Positions 41,641 through 50,807 of a DNA stretch of 64,000 nt are shown here, piece by piece (the first letter of the stretch is position 1; each line of letters starts with the position of its first letter). Made by a program: the position numbers and the translations under genes. The stretch is from the NCBI GenBank assembly GCA_964291305.2, contig OZ219783.1:930001-994000 (forward strand), read 5' to 3'. Source of the DNA: VXNF01 sp964291305. Its GTDB lineage: Bacteria; Actinomycetota; Acidimicrobiia; Acidimicrobiales; CATQHL01. The notes beneath the pieces were generated by a model that was not told the DNA's origin, searched no databases, and saw only the letters and a list, made by a program, of their open reading frames with translations.

Positions 41641-43513
41641 TAGTCCGGGCGACTTCCACGAGGCGCTGAACCTCGCTGCCGGGGATGGTCTCGTGCTCCA
41701 GCAACGCCTGGGCCACCATATCCAAGGCGACGCGGTGCTCCCGTAGCAAACTTCGACAGCGTTGCTCCTGGTCGCGTAGGATCCGTTCTACCTCTTCGTC
41801 GATTAGCCGCGCCGTCTCGTCGCTGTACTCGCGGGTGCTGACTATCTCTTCACCCAGGAAGACCTCGCCGTGCGATCCCCAAGCCATCGGCCCAAGTCGA
41901 CCACTCATGCCCCACTCACGCACCATCTTGCGGGCCAGTTGGGTAGCGCCCACAAGATCGTCGTTGGCTCCGGTCGAAATAACGCCGAAGACCAACTCTT
42001 CGGCGATGCGCCCGCCCATGCGCACCACCAGCGAATCCTCGATGTAGTTCTGCCGATAGATGTGACGCTCCTCGGTAGGTAGCTGCATCGTCACACCTAG
42101 AGCCATTCCGCTGGGGATGACGGTCACCTTGTGTAGCGGATCGGCGTTGGGCAGGGTTGCGGCGCAGACGGCGTGGCCGGCCTCGTGGTAGGCCACCGCG
42201 GTCTTTTCGTCCTCCGATAGTGCCATGGACTCCCGCTTCTGGCCGATTAGCACCCGGTCGCGGGCCTGCTCGAAGTGCGCCATGGCGATGGTCTCCTCGC
42301 CGTCTCGCACAGCTGCCAGGGCGGCCTCGTTGACCACGTTGGAGAGGTCGGCGCCGCTCATGCCAGGCGTTCCGCGGGCGATGAGTGCCAAGTCCAGGTC
42401 ATCGGCCATGCGCTTGCCCTTGATGTGCACTTCCAGGATCTTTACTCGGTCTTCGAGTTCGGGCAGCGGCACCACCACCTGTCGGTCGAATCGGCCCGGA
42501 CGCAACAGCGCTGGATCCAGGATGTCAGGGCGGTTGGTAGCGGCCATCATCACGATGCCAGCAGTGGTCTCGAACCCGTCCATCTCTGAGAGCATCTGGT
42601 TTAGGGTCTGCTCGCGTTCGTCGTGGCCGCCGCCGAGGCCGGCTCCCCGCTTGCGCCCGATCGAGTCGATCTCGTCGATGAAGATGATGGCGCGCCCCAT
42701 CTTGCGGGCCGAGTTGAACAGGTCACGCACTCTGCTGGCGCCGACCCCCACAAACATCTCCATGAAGTCCGAACCGGTGACCGAAAGGAACGGCACACCC
42801 GCCTCGCCGGCCACGGCCCGGGCAATAAGGGTCTTGCCGGTGCCCGGTGGGCCTACCAGCAGGATTCCCTTGGGGATGCGCGCCCCGATGCGGGCAAACT
42901 TCTCCGGCTCGCGCAGGAAATCCACCACCTCGGTAATCTCCCGTTTGACGCCTTCGTAGCCAGCCACGTCGTCAAAGGTCGTGGCTGGGCGTTCGGTGGA
43001 GTAGGTCTTGGCGCGTGAGCGGCCGATGGACATGATCCCACTCATTTGCCCTTGGGCTCGCCTTTGCATCCACCAGAAGAACAAGATCAAGAGCCCAACC
43101 GGCAGCAGCAGCGGCAGCAGCGTTCCCCAGATGCTCGATGTGGGCCTGGTGAACTCTACGCCGGCCCCTAAGCGGTCGCGTAGCAGGGCGTAGTCTTCAG
43201 GGGGCAGTTCGGTAGGTCCGGTGGTGCGGAAGGTCTCGCCAGTGTTCAGCTCTCCGCTAATGTCGCCGTTGTTGTTGTTAATCTCAACGGTTGTTACCGC
43301 GCCGGCATCTACCTGGTCTAGAAACTCGCTGTAGGTGATGGTTTCGCCGGGATCGTCGGAGAAAAGTCCCGGCAAGATGAGGGTTCCCAGGATGACCAGC
43401 AGAGCTACCCAGGCCAGCCAGCGCGTCCAGTGCGTCCCCGATGTGGGTCGAGGCGCGTCACCCGAGCCGCCGGGCCCCGGAGGTGGGTTCGAGGGCGGAG
43501 GCGACTGTGCCAT
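41579..43513 (-). CDS. ftsH: ATP-dependent zinc metalloprotease FtsH
   Basis: 644 residues. Two transmembrane helices (WLAWVALLVILGTLILPGLF near 32-51 and LLPLLLPVGLLILFFWWMQ near 132-150) flank a short extracytoplasmic domain. AAA+ core: Walker A GPPGTGKT at 221-228, Walker B IIFIDEIDSIGRKRG, second region of homology ATNRPDILDPALLRPGRFDR. The M41 protease carries HEAGH (TAVAYHEAGHAVCAA) and the later Asp ligand. Degrades misfolded membrane proteins. Pro/Gly-rich N-terminal tail of ~28 residues. Full length. Confidence 0.97.
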   Translation of the reverse strand: MAQSPPPSNPPPGPGGSGDAPRPTSGTHWTRWLAWVALLVILGTLILPGLFSDDPGETITYSEFLDQVDAGAVTTVEINNNNGDISGELNTGETFRTTGPTELPPEDYALLRDRLGAGVEFTRPTSSIWGTLLPLLLPVGLLILFFWWMQRRAQGQMSGIMSIGRSRAKTYSTERPATTFDDVAGYEGVKREITEVVDFLREPEKFARIGARIPKGILLVGPPGTGKTLIARAVAGEAGVPFLSVTGSDFMEMFVGVGASRVRDLFNSARKMGRAIIFIDEIDSIGRKRGAGLGGGHDEREQTLNQMLSEMDGFETTAGIVMMAATNRPDILDPALLRPGRFDRQVVVPLPELEDRVKILEVHIKGKRMADDLDLALIARGTPGMSGADLSNVVNEAALAAVRDGEETIAMAHFEQARDRVLIGQKRESMALSEDEKTAVAYHEAGHAVCAATLPNADPLHKVTVIPSGMALGVTMQLPTEERHIYRQNYIEDSLVVRMGGRIAEELVFGVISTGANDDLVGATQLARKMVREWGMSGRLGPMAWGSHGEVFLGEEIVSTREYSDETARLIDEEVERILRDQEQRCRSLLREHRVALDMVAQALLEHETIPGSEVQRLVEVARTNGSAAETPLVAASGADLPAN

Positions 43514-43664
43514 GGGTTCATGCTACGAGCCAGTCGCCGGATTCTGCGGGGCGCCGGTGGCAGGTAGTGGCGCACAAACGTGGCTACAAAGCGGCCCGGG
43601 ACGTTGACTGCTCACGAGTAAGATTCCAGCCCGTGGTCCGTTGTTGTCTGAGCGCGGCCTGCTG

Positions 43665-44429
43665 ATGTGGTGGCGGGGCTGCCTACGGCCGCCGCCCCCG
43701 TGGTCCGTCTCGGCGGCGGTAGCGGGTTGGATTGCAGCCGCTGCGGTCACCGTTGTAGCGCAGTTGGTTCTGGAGTCGGTGTGGGCGCTGCCAGCAGGGC
43801 TGGGTGCCGCAGCCGCTAGGGCGGGAGTTCAGGCCGCCGAGGGGGCCCAGCCAGATCGCCTAGAACTGGAATACTGGCAGTTCACGGTGCTTCAGTTGCC
43901 GCTCTGGCTAACCCTGGCCGTAGTCACCTGGGCTGTAGTTCGCCGTCACGGCCTGCGACTGCGCGCCGCACTGGGGTTCAGCCAACGCTGGTTCGACGTA
44001 CCTCTTGGGCTGGCTTGTGGACTGGCGGCACAGTTTCTGATTATCCCGCTGGTGTATCTACCGCTGGCGCGCTACATTGATTCCGAAGACGTAGAAGAGC
44101 CGGCCCGACGGATCATGGCGCTCGCCGAGAACGCCACCGCTGCTGGGGTGGTGGTGATCGCTGTGGTACTTATCGCCCCATTCGTGGAAGAGATGTACTT
44201 CCGCGGCCTGCTGTTGCGTGCCCTCTGGGGCCGAATGGGGCGCGGCTTAACCGTTTTGCTCTCTGCCGTGCTGTTCGGTTTGGCACACGTTCAACTTTTA
44301 CAGTTGCCGGCGCTCGTAGTATTTGGGCTTGTGGCTGGATTCCTGGTGGTCGCAACCAATCGTCTGGCGCCGGCGATGTGGGCACATGCTGCCTTCAACG
44401 GCGTCACGGTTGCGCAACTGCTGCGCTGA
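43665..44429 (+). CDS. CPBP family intramembrane metalloprotease
   Basis: 254 residues from ATG 43665 (a TTG eight codons earlier is also open). Six to eight hydrophobic helices. Abi/CPBP motifs: EEMYFRGLLLRAL (EExxxR), VLFGLAHVQLL (FxxxH) and WAHAAFNGV (HxxxN). Members of this family process membrane substrates or, in other lineages, confer bacteriocin immunity; the substrate here is unknown. Three bases before the next ORF's ATG, so it is probably the first gene of the envelope operon running to ahcY. Confidence 0.87.
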   Translation: MWWRGCLRPPPPWSVSAAVAGWIAAAAVTVVAQLVLESVWALPAGLGAAAARAGVQAAEGAQPDRLELEYWQFTVLQLPLWLTLAVVTWAVVRRHGLRLRAALGFSQRWFDVPLGLACGLAAQFLIIPLVYLPLARYIDSEDVEEPARRIMALAENATAAGVVVIAVVLIAPFVEEMYFRGLLLRALWGRMGRGLTVLLSAVLFGLAHVQLLQLPALVVFGLVAGFLVVATNRLAPAMWAHAAFNGVTVAQLLR

Positions 44430-44432
44430 GTT

Positions 44433-47231
44433 ATGAGTTCGACCGTTTCGAAACCGCTCCAGCAAGCCGACGGCGTCCGCCCGCGTCGAGTGAATCTGGA
44501 AGTTCTGCAAAGGCGTCTTGGCATTACCTGCGTGGTGGGAGCGTGCCTGTTTGTCTTCTGGCAGTTGCGGCCCGACTTGATCTTCTCCGCCACCACACCG
44601 GCAGGGGGCGACATGGCGGCCCACGTTTGGGGGCCGGCGTACATGCGAGATCACCTCTTGCCGTTGGGCCGATTGACGGGCTGGTCTCCGGACTGGTACG
44701 CCGGTTTCCCCGCATTCCACTTCTATATGGTGCTGCCAGCGCTGGCTATCGCCTTGCTCTCCTTCGTAGTCCCCTACGGGGTGGCGTTCAAACTCGTGGC
44801 GGTGGCTGGGCTGGTTGCGATGCCGCTAGCGGCGGCCACGTTTGTGCGCCTAGCTGGCCTGCGTTTCCCCACGCCGACTATTGCCGCCATGCTTACTTTG
44901 CCGTTCCTGTTCGATTTCTCGTTCCGCATCTATGGCGGCAACATTGCCTCCACGATGGCAGGGGAGTTCGCCTACTCCATCAGTTTGTCGTTGATGCTGG
45001 TTTACCTCGGCGTGCTCTTGCGCGGTCTGCGTACCGGTCGCCATCGAGTGCTAGCGGGTGTGCTGCTGGCGCTGGTGGGCCTGACACACCTCATACCGGC
45101 GATTTTCGCGGTGGTGGCCACAGGCGTAGCGCTGGCTATGCAGCCGGGTCGGCGGCAACTTCGCTGGTTGGTCATCTCCGGCGCTTTGGCGGCGATGTTT
45201 GCGGCTTTCTGGTTGCTGCCGTTCTGGTGGAGGAGGGACTACTACCACAACATCAACTGGATAAACGTCCCGCAGTACTGGTCGAATTTGGTACGCGAGG
45301 ACTGGGGCTGGACCTGGGTTTTGATCGGAGCCTGGGTGGGACTGCTAGTAGGCATTCTCCGTCGCCAACGCCTGGCGCTGTACCTGGCGGCCTTAGCGGC
45401 CATAGCGGCCGCCGGGTTCCGCTGGGTTCCGCAGGGAGAGCTTTACAACGTCCGTCTGCTGCCGTTCTATTACTTGTCGATGCTGCTGCTGGCAGCAGTT
45501 GGCGTGTCCACCCTGCTGGTGACTCTGGTGTCGGGCGGGTCGCTGCGAGACCTACCAACCGACTGGCCCAATGATGCGGCGACGCCGAGCCAGGAGCGCA
45601 AGAAGCGTCGTTGGCTGCCGCAGGATTCCGTGCGGTTAAGGATCTTGCTGGCAGCGGCGCTGCCGGCGGTTGCGGTTGTCTTGGCGATCGATGATCTGGT
45701 TGCCGACAACGCCACCCTGCGGGCGCTTCTGGAGATAATGCCGGGGGTCGAAGCCACAGCGGTCCCAGCACTGGCTGCCAAAGTGGCTCACCTGGTGCTC
45801 TTGGTTCTGATCGCGGCGGCAGTGGTGGCGGCTACTGAGATCTTGCGTTCTTTGCGGGCTCAGGGCTTCCGGTCCCGATCCAGCGGTCTGGTCGTGCTCG
45901 GCCGTCCACCTCAGCGGGCGGCGGCCGCTAAGAAGCCGCGCCCCGTAGGCTCCGGTGGCCGTACCCGCGGGACCATCCGTCCGCTAGGCACCATTGCGGA
46001 GCCCAGTTCCCGCGCCCAGACAGTACTCACGCTGGGCGCCTTGGGAATCATCCTGATTATGTTCTTGGCGGTTGCTTACCCGCTGCAGGCGCTGGGGTTC
46101 GCCGGCGGTCATACCTCCGATGGCCGCTACGGCCTAAGGGTGGCCCCCGATGTGGTGCTAGCTGGCACGTATAGCTATAACGCCGTAACTGCCTGGGTGG
46201 ACTGGAACTTCTCTGGCCTTGAGGCCAAGCAGGAACGTGCTGGTATGGGGGGGTACGAGGAGTACTACCGGGTGGTTGAAGCGATGTCGGATGTTGCTGC
46301 TGAGCGGGGCTGCGGGCGGGTCATGTGGGAATATGGCACAGAACTCCTAGATGCCTATGGCTCGCCTATGTCGCTAATGCTGCTGCCGCACTGGACCGAT
46401 GGCTGCTTGGCGTCGATGGAAGGCCTGTTTTTCGAATCCACCTGGAGTGTGCCATTCCACTTCGTTAACCAGGGCGAACTTTCTAAAGGTCCATCGTGTC
46501 CGGTTCGAGCGGTGCGCTGCTCCGGGATGGATCTGTACTCCGGAATCGCTCACCTGCAGCTATTCGGAGCGCGCTATTACATGGCCTTCTCTGAGGAGTT
46601 AATCGCCGAGGCCCGCTTCAATAGCGACTTAGTCGAGGTGGCCGCTGAGCCACCCTGGGTGATGTTTGAGGTTGCCGACGCCCCGCTGGTGTCGCCGCTA
46701 GCCGCCGAGCCGGTGATTGTCAGCGGGACCGAGGGGGATATCGAGCGCTGGTTGGAGGTCTCCGTTGATTTCTACCGTGAATATCCCGACTCTGGGGCCA
46801 CCGAGCCCGGGGCAACTCAGCTGTCGCCCCAGGCAGTGTTTCCGGCCGTGGCCGGGCCAGACAACTGGGCAGAAGTCCTCCCCGAAGAGCCGCGCCCAGT
46901 GCGCAGCCTGCCCGAGGTGGAGATCAGCGACATCTCCGCCAACCAGAATTCTATTGCCTTCCGGGTAGACCAAACCGGAGTGCCTGTCCTAGTAAAGGCT
47001 TCATACTTCCCCAACTGGCAGGTGGAGGGGGCTAGTGGTCCGTATCGGGTGGCACCCAACTTCATGGTGGTGGTGCCCGAGGAGGCCGAGGTCAAACTCA
47101 GCTACGGCTGGACTCCGGTGGATGTTCTGGCCTGGGTTATCACTGCTATTGGGGTGATTCTTGCTCTGGTGCTTTGGCGTAATCCGCACATTTGGACCGC
47201 CGAGGTGAACCGGCGGGCCCCGTGGGAGTGA
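44433..47231 (+). CDS. Large multi-pass membrane protein, GT-C-like/YfhO-type
   Basis: 932 residues. About 12 hydrophobic segments in the first half (LGITCVVGACLFVFWQL onward) with a loop GGDMAAHVWGPAYMRDHLLP, whose Asp and position after helix 1 resemble the catalytic loop of GT-C glycosyltransferases. A cytoplasmic basic insert (RSRSSGLVVLGRPPQRAAAA) lies near 480-530, followed by another helix, a ~300-residue extracytoplasmic domain and a last helix. Such proteins are often annotated as YfhO-like or '6-pyruvoyl-tetrahydropterin synthase-related'. Coupled by GTGA to a polyprenol-phosphate GT2 gene, which could supply its lipid-linked sugar donor. Exact reaction unknown. Confidence 0.78.
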   Translation: MSSTVSKPLQQADGVRPRRVNLEVLQRRLGITCVVGACLFVFWQLRPDLIFSATTPAGGDMAAHVWGPAYMRDHLLPLGRLTGWSPDWYAGFPAFHFYMVLPALAIALLSFVVPYGVAFKLVAVAGLVAMPLAAATFVRLAGLRFPTPTIAAMLTLPFLFDFSFRIYGGNIASTMAGEFAYSISLSLMLVYLGVLLRGLRTGRHRVLAGVLLALVGLTHLIPAIFAVVATGVALAMQPGRRQLRWLVISGALAAMFAAFWLLPFWWRRDYYHNINWINVPQYWSNLVREDWGWTWVLIGAWVGLLVGILRRQRLALYLAALAAIAAAGFRWVPQGELYNVRLLPFYYLSMLLLAAVGVSTLLVTLVSGGSLRDLPTDWPNDAATPSQERKKRRWLPQDSVRLRILLAAALPAVAVVLAIDDLVADNATLRALLEIMPGVEATAVPALAAKVAHLVLLVLIAAAVVAATEILRSLRAQGFRSRSSGLVVLGRPPQRAAAAKKPRPVGSGGRTRGTIRPLGTIAEPSSRAQTVLTLGALGIILIMFLAVAYPLQALGFAGGHTSDGRYGLRVAPDVVLAGTYSYNAVTAWVDWNFSGLEAKQERAGMGGYEEYYRVVEAMSDVAAERGCGRVMWEYGTELLDAYGSPMSLMLLPHWTDGCLASMEGLFFESTWSVPFHFVNQGELSKGPSCPVRAVRCSGMDLYSGIAHLQLFGARYYMAFSEELIAEARFNSDLVEVAAEPPWVMFEVADAPLVSPLAAEPVIVSGTEGDIERWLEVSVDFYREYPDSGATEPGATQLSPQAVFPAVAGPDNWAEVLPEEPRPVRSLPEVEISDISANQNSIAFRVDQTGVPVLVKASYFPNWQVEGASGPYRVAPNFMVVVPEEAEVKLSYGWTPVDVLAWVITAIGVILALVLWRNPHIWTAEVNRRAPWE

Positions 47232-48007
47232 GCACTTTCAACCAAAGCCCACAACCAGCTACCAGCGTGAGTCTTACGGTCGTTTTGCCCGCCTACAGGG
47301 AGGCAAAGGTTATTGCTGACACTCTGGCCATGCTGAGATCTGGCCTGTCGGCGGTGGCGGCGGGCGATGCGCTGGAAATTATTGTCGTAGATGATGGCTC
47401 CGACGACGCCACCGTCGAGCGTGCTCGGACCGGCGGCGCCGATCGGGTTATCGCCTTCGGCCAGAATCAAGGCAAAGGGGCTGCGGTACGCGCTGGCGTT
47501 TTGGCGGCATCAGGTGAAGTGGTGGTCTTTACCGATGCCGACCTGCAGTACCCGCCGGATCGGATTCTGGCGGTGCTGGCACAGCTTCAGGGGAACGTGA
47601 GAGCCGTACTAGCCAGGCGGAGGCGGTCGGGTGATTCGCTGCTGCGCCGCCTAGGAACCCATGCCGTGCCGTTCCTGGCCCGGACCTTGGTGCTGAATAA
47701 GTCTGCTGCTGCTCGAGACATGGGACTAGACCCACAGTGCGGACTGAAAGCCTTCCGGCTAGACGTGGCTCGAGAGGTCTTCGGCCGCTGCCGGGTAGAC
47801 CGCTTCGGCTTTGACGTGGAGGTGCTGCTGCTGCTGGGGTTGCTCGGGGTGCCCACGGCCTATGAGGAGGTAGAGACCACCGCAGCGCGGCGCGGCTCCA
47901 GCGTGCGGGTATTTCGTGACGGTGCAGCAATCCTGCGCGACCTGCTGCGTATCCGCAGCTGGCTGCGCCAAGGTGTCTACGAAACCGTCGGTGGCGCTAA
48001 TGGCTGA
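47228..48007 (+). CDS. Polyprenyl-phosphate sugar transferase, GT2 (DPM1/Ppm1-like)
   Basis: 259 residues from GTG 47228, overlapping the previous stop by 4 bp. Family 2 fold: SLTVVLPAYREAKVIADTL, IIVVDDGSDDATVERA, VVVFTDADLQYPPDRI with the DAD metal site, and GLDPQCGLKAFRLDVAREVF. These match dolichol/polyprenol-phosphate mannose (or glucose) synthases. No C-terminal membrane helices are fused. It would make a lipid-phosphate sugar for the adjacent GT-C-like membrane protein; the following phosphomannomutase overlaps by 8 bp, pointing to mannose. Confidence 0.87.
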   Translation: MSTFNQSPQPATSVSLTVVLPAYREAKVIADTLAMLRSGLSAVAAGDALEIIVVDDGSDDATVERARTGGADRVIAFGQNQGKGAAVRAGVLAASGEVVVFTDADLQYPPDRILAVLAQLQGNVRAVLARRRRSGDSLLRRLGTHAVPFLARTLVLNKSAAARDMGLDPQCGLKAFRLDVAREVFGRCRVDRFGFDVEVLLLLGLLGVPTAYEEVETTAARRGSSVRVFRDGAAILRDLLRIRSWLRQGVYETVGGANG

Positions 48008-49451
48008 GCCGCCTGGCACAGCTACTCCTGGCACAGCTATAGGTATCGATCAGGATGAGCAGAAAGTGGCGGCACAACTCGACGCCATTGTGCTGGCCAA
48101 CGACATCAGAGGGAGGGTGCCGGACGAACTAGACGAAGCTCTGGCGCGCCGACTGGGGGGTGCTTTCGCCAGCTTCTTCGTCGAGGACGAGCCGTGCACA
48201 ACCAGAGTCGTCGTCGGGCGCGATATGCGGCTTTCGGGACGCCGGTTGGCCGACGCCTTCTGCACGGGCATGCAAACAGCCGGCCTGGATGTAGTGGACC
48301 TAGGTCTGGCTTCCACCGACATGTTGTACTTTGCCTCCGGTCAGCTGGAGGCTCCCGGAGTGGTCTTTACTGCGTCGCACAACCCCGCTGGCTACAACGG
48401 CATAAAAGCCTGCCGGGCGGGCGCCCGACCGCTGAGTGCTCAGCAGGGTTTGGCCCGGGTGCGCCAGCTAGCTCTGAACTCGCCCCCTGCAGCGACCTCC
48501 GCTGGGACCCGACACCAGCTAAACCTGCTAGAGCGATTCGCTAGCCATGTCCTGTCGTTTGTGGACATGGCGGCGATGCGTCCCCTAAGAGTGGTGGCCG
48601 ACGTCGCCAACGGCATGGGTGGGCTTGTGGTGCCGGCTGTGTTCGCCGGCCTGCCGCATGATCTAGAGGTGCTGTATGGCGAGTTGGATGGCAGCTTCCC
48701 CAACCATCCGCCGGATCCGCTACAGGAGGTCAACCTGGCTGACTTGTGCCGGCGCGTTCGGCGCTCTGGCGCGGATGTGGGGCTGGCCTTCGACGGTGAC
48801 GCCGACCGGGTCTTCTTCGTGGACGACCAGGCGCGGCCGTTGTCAGCTTCGCTGGTTGCAGCGTTGCTGGCACGAGCAGTCCTGCGCCACAACCCGGGAG
48901 CCTTAGTGCTGTACAACGCCGTCTGCTCGCGCTTAGTGCCAGAGGCGATCCTCAGCTCCGGTGGCCGGGCCGGGCGCACCCGCGTCGGGCACTCCCTTAT
49001 CAAGGAACGAATGGCCGAAACCGGGGCGCTCTTCGCCGGCGAGCACTCGGGCCATTACTACTTTGCTGAGAATCACTGTGCCGATTCGGGTGTGCTGGCA
49101 GCGGTGGTGCTGCTGGAAGAGCTGTCTCGTTCTGGTAAGTCTCTTAGTCAGTTGCGCAGCCCGCTGGAGCGCTACAGCGCCTCGGGGGAGGTCAACTTCA
49201 CCGTCGCCGACCCCGTTTCGGTCATCGAGGCCCTAGCGGAGCGCTTCAGCGGGTATCCCCAAGACCGCCTTGACGGCCTCACGGTGGATTGTGGCGATTG
49301 GTGGTTCAATCTGCGGCCCTCCAACACCGAGCCATTACTGCGCCTCAACTTGGAAGCTCCCAGCGGCGCCGACTGCGCCCGTCACTTAGCTTCAATCCGT
49401 GCGGCGATTGCCGAAATGGCGACCGACGTGACGCCGGGGCGTGGGGCGTAG
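48000..49451 (+). CDS. manB: Phosphomannomutase/phosphoglucomutase
   Basis: 483 residues from ATG 48000. All four alpha-D-phosphohexomutase signatures are seen: active serine VFTASHNPAGYNGIK, metal loop LAFDGDADRVFFVD, sugar-binding GEHSGHYYF and phosphate-binding RPSNTEPLLRLNLEA. Interconverts hexose 6- and 1-phosphates, giving mannose-1-phosphate for GDP-mannose. Neighbours (Trm112-like, SIS isomerase, ahcY, and the nucleotidyltransferase and F420 genes upstream) follow an order well known in mycobacteria and relatives. Gene symbol is by family; phosphoglucomutase activity may also be present. Confidence 0.92.
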   Translation: MAEPPGTATPGTAIGIDQDEQKVAAQLDAIVLANDIRGRVPDELDEALARRLGGAFASFFVEDEPCTTRVVVGRDMRLSGRRLADAFCTGMQTAGLDVVDLGLASTDMLYFASGQLEAPGVVFTASHNPAGYNGIKACRAGARPLSAQQGLARVRQLALNSPPAATSAGTRHQLNLLERFASHVLSFVDMAAMRPLRVVADVANGMGGLVVPAVFAGLPHDLEVLYGELDGSFPNHPPDPLQEVNLADLCRRVRRSGADVGLAFDGDADRVFFVDDQARPLSASLVAALLARAVLRHNPGALVLYNAVCSRLVPEAILSSGGRAGRTRVGHSLIKERMAETGALFAGEHSGHYYFAENHCADSGVLAAVVLLEELSRSGKSLSQLRSPLERYSASGEVNFTVADPVSVIEALAERFSGYPQDRLDGLTVDCGDWWFNLRPSNTEPLLRLNLEAPSGADCARHLASIRAAIAEMATDVTPGRGA

Positions 49452-49509
49452 GCTGTTGCGTTGCCGTCGGCACCGAATGGCCGACAAGCAATCAGACCGA
49501 GGTAGACCT

Positions 49510-49746
49510 ATGGTGCTGGATCCCCGACTGGTGGAAATCTTGGCCTGTCCCCAAGACAAGGGACCTTTGCTGTACTTCGAGAACGAGGGATTCCTCTACA
49601 ACCCCCGGCTCCAGTGCCGCTACGAGATCACCGACGGCATCCCGATCATGCTGATCGACGAGGCAACTACCTTGGATGACTCCGAACATGAGCTGGTTCT
49701 GCAGCGGGCAGCCGCGGCGGGCATCGGGGAGAACTTCGCAACGTGA
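49510..49746 (+). CDS. Trm112-like (UPF0434) small zinc-ribbon protein
   Basis: 78 residues from ATG 49510. LDPRLVEILACPQDKGPLLY and YEITDGIPIML are the family's hallmark segments; the CPxD motif has one Cys, as is usual in bacterial members with a partially lost zinc site. Eukaryotic Trm112 activates methyltransferases; bacterial function is mostly unproved. It lies between the phosphomannomutase and the SIS isomerase, whose GTG overlaps its stop by 4 bp, as in other actinobacteria. A longer start at 49441 exists but adds only Arg-rich, unconserved residues. Confidence 0.88.
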   Translation: MVLDPRLVEILACPQDKGPLLYFENEGFLYNPRLQCRYEITDGIPIMLIDEATTLDDSEHELVLQRAAAAGIGENFAT

Positions 49747-50807
49747 GCCGCGAAATGCCCCCCGACACGCTCGGCATGTTTGCGGCCACGGCGTCGATGC
49801 CCGAGCAGATCGCCGCCGGTGTGGAAGCGGTGGCCGGGACGACCGCGGCCGGTGGGGTTGCCGACCCCGACGCCATTACCAGCGTGCTAGTGCTGGGGAT
49901 GGGTGGCAGTGGCCTGGTGGGGGATTTCTTGGCCGTGACCGCCGGGCCGTTTATGTCGCTGCCGGTGGTGGTGGTGAAGAACTACGTGCCGCCTAGCTAT
50001 GTAGATCGGCGGACCCTGGTGTTCGCAGTCTCGTTTTCTGGTGAGACCGAGGAGACGCTCTCGGCGGCCAGCATCGCGGCCGAACGCGGCGGGCAGATGG
50101 TGGCCGTCTGCACCGGTGGCCGCCTGCGCAACATGGCTAAATCCTGGGGCGCTCCGTTACTGGCGGTGGATCCCACCATCCCCATGCCGCGGGCAGGGTT
50201 CGCCGCCATGGCCGCCCCGGTGCTGGCTTTGCTAGAGGATCTGGATTTCTTCCCGGGCGCCAGCGAGTGGCTAGCACGGGCGGCCGAGCAGCTGCGCCGA
50301 CGCCGCAGTCAACTCAGCGAGGATTCCAACCCGGCCCGGCGCCTGGCCCGGGAGATTGCCGGCACCATCCCGGTGATCTACGGCCCCGGCGGAATTGGCG
50401 AAGTAGCTGCCAGGCGCTGGAAAGCGCAGTTCAACGAGAACGCCAAGACGCCGGCGTTCAGTGCCGGTCTGCCAGAGATGACCCACAACGAGATCGCCGG
50501 CTGGGGTACCTTCGACGAACTCACGGCGCTGTCTTTTAGCGCCGTTCAGTTGCGCCACGACTTTGAAGCCCCCCAGGTTTCGGCCACCTTCGACTTCCTC
50601 GATGAGCATCTCAGCGACGCTGTCCGGGAGGTCTACGAAGTACGCGCCGCCGGCGAGGGGCCGATCGCCCAGATTATGGATCTGATGCTGTTCGGCGACT
50701 ACGTGTCTTTGCACCTGGCGGCTATACGGGGGATCGACCCCGGGCCGATTCCCGCCATTGCCGAGTTGAAAGCGACTCTCGGTGGCATCGGAGGATCGGT
50801 CGCGTGA
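49743..50807 (+). CDS. SIS-domain bifunctional phosphoglucose/phosphomannose isomerase-like protein
   Basis: 354 residues from GTG 49743. Double SIS fold: VLVLGMGGSGLVGDFLAVTA, FAVSFSGETEETLSAASIAA, and the catalytic Glu/His region ENAKTPAFSAGLPEMTHNEI. This is the PGI/PMI type found in archaea and actinobacteria. It would convert fructose-6-phosphate to mannose-6-phosphate (and glucose-6-phosphate), directly before the phosphomannomutase step. Coupled at both ends by 4-bp overlaps (Trm112-like upstream, ahcY downstream). Confidence 0.87.
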   Translation: MSREMPPDTLGMFAATASMPEQIAAGVEAVAGTTAAGGVADPDAITSVLVLGMGGSGLVGDFLAVTAGPFMSLPVVVVKNYVPPSYVDRRTLVFAVSFSGETEETLSAASIAAERGGQMVAVCTGGRLRNMAKSWGAPLLAVDPTIPMPRAGFAAMAAPVLALLEDLDFFPGASEWLARAAEQLRRRRSQLSEDSNPARRLAREIAGTIPVIYGPGGIGEVAARRWKAQFNENAKTPAFSAGLPEMTHNEIAGWGTFDELTALSFSAVQLRHDFEAPQVSATFDFLDEHLSDAVREVYEVRAAGEGPIAQIMDLMLFGDYVSLHLAAIRGIDPGPIPAIAELKATLGGIGGSVA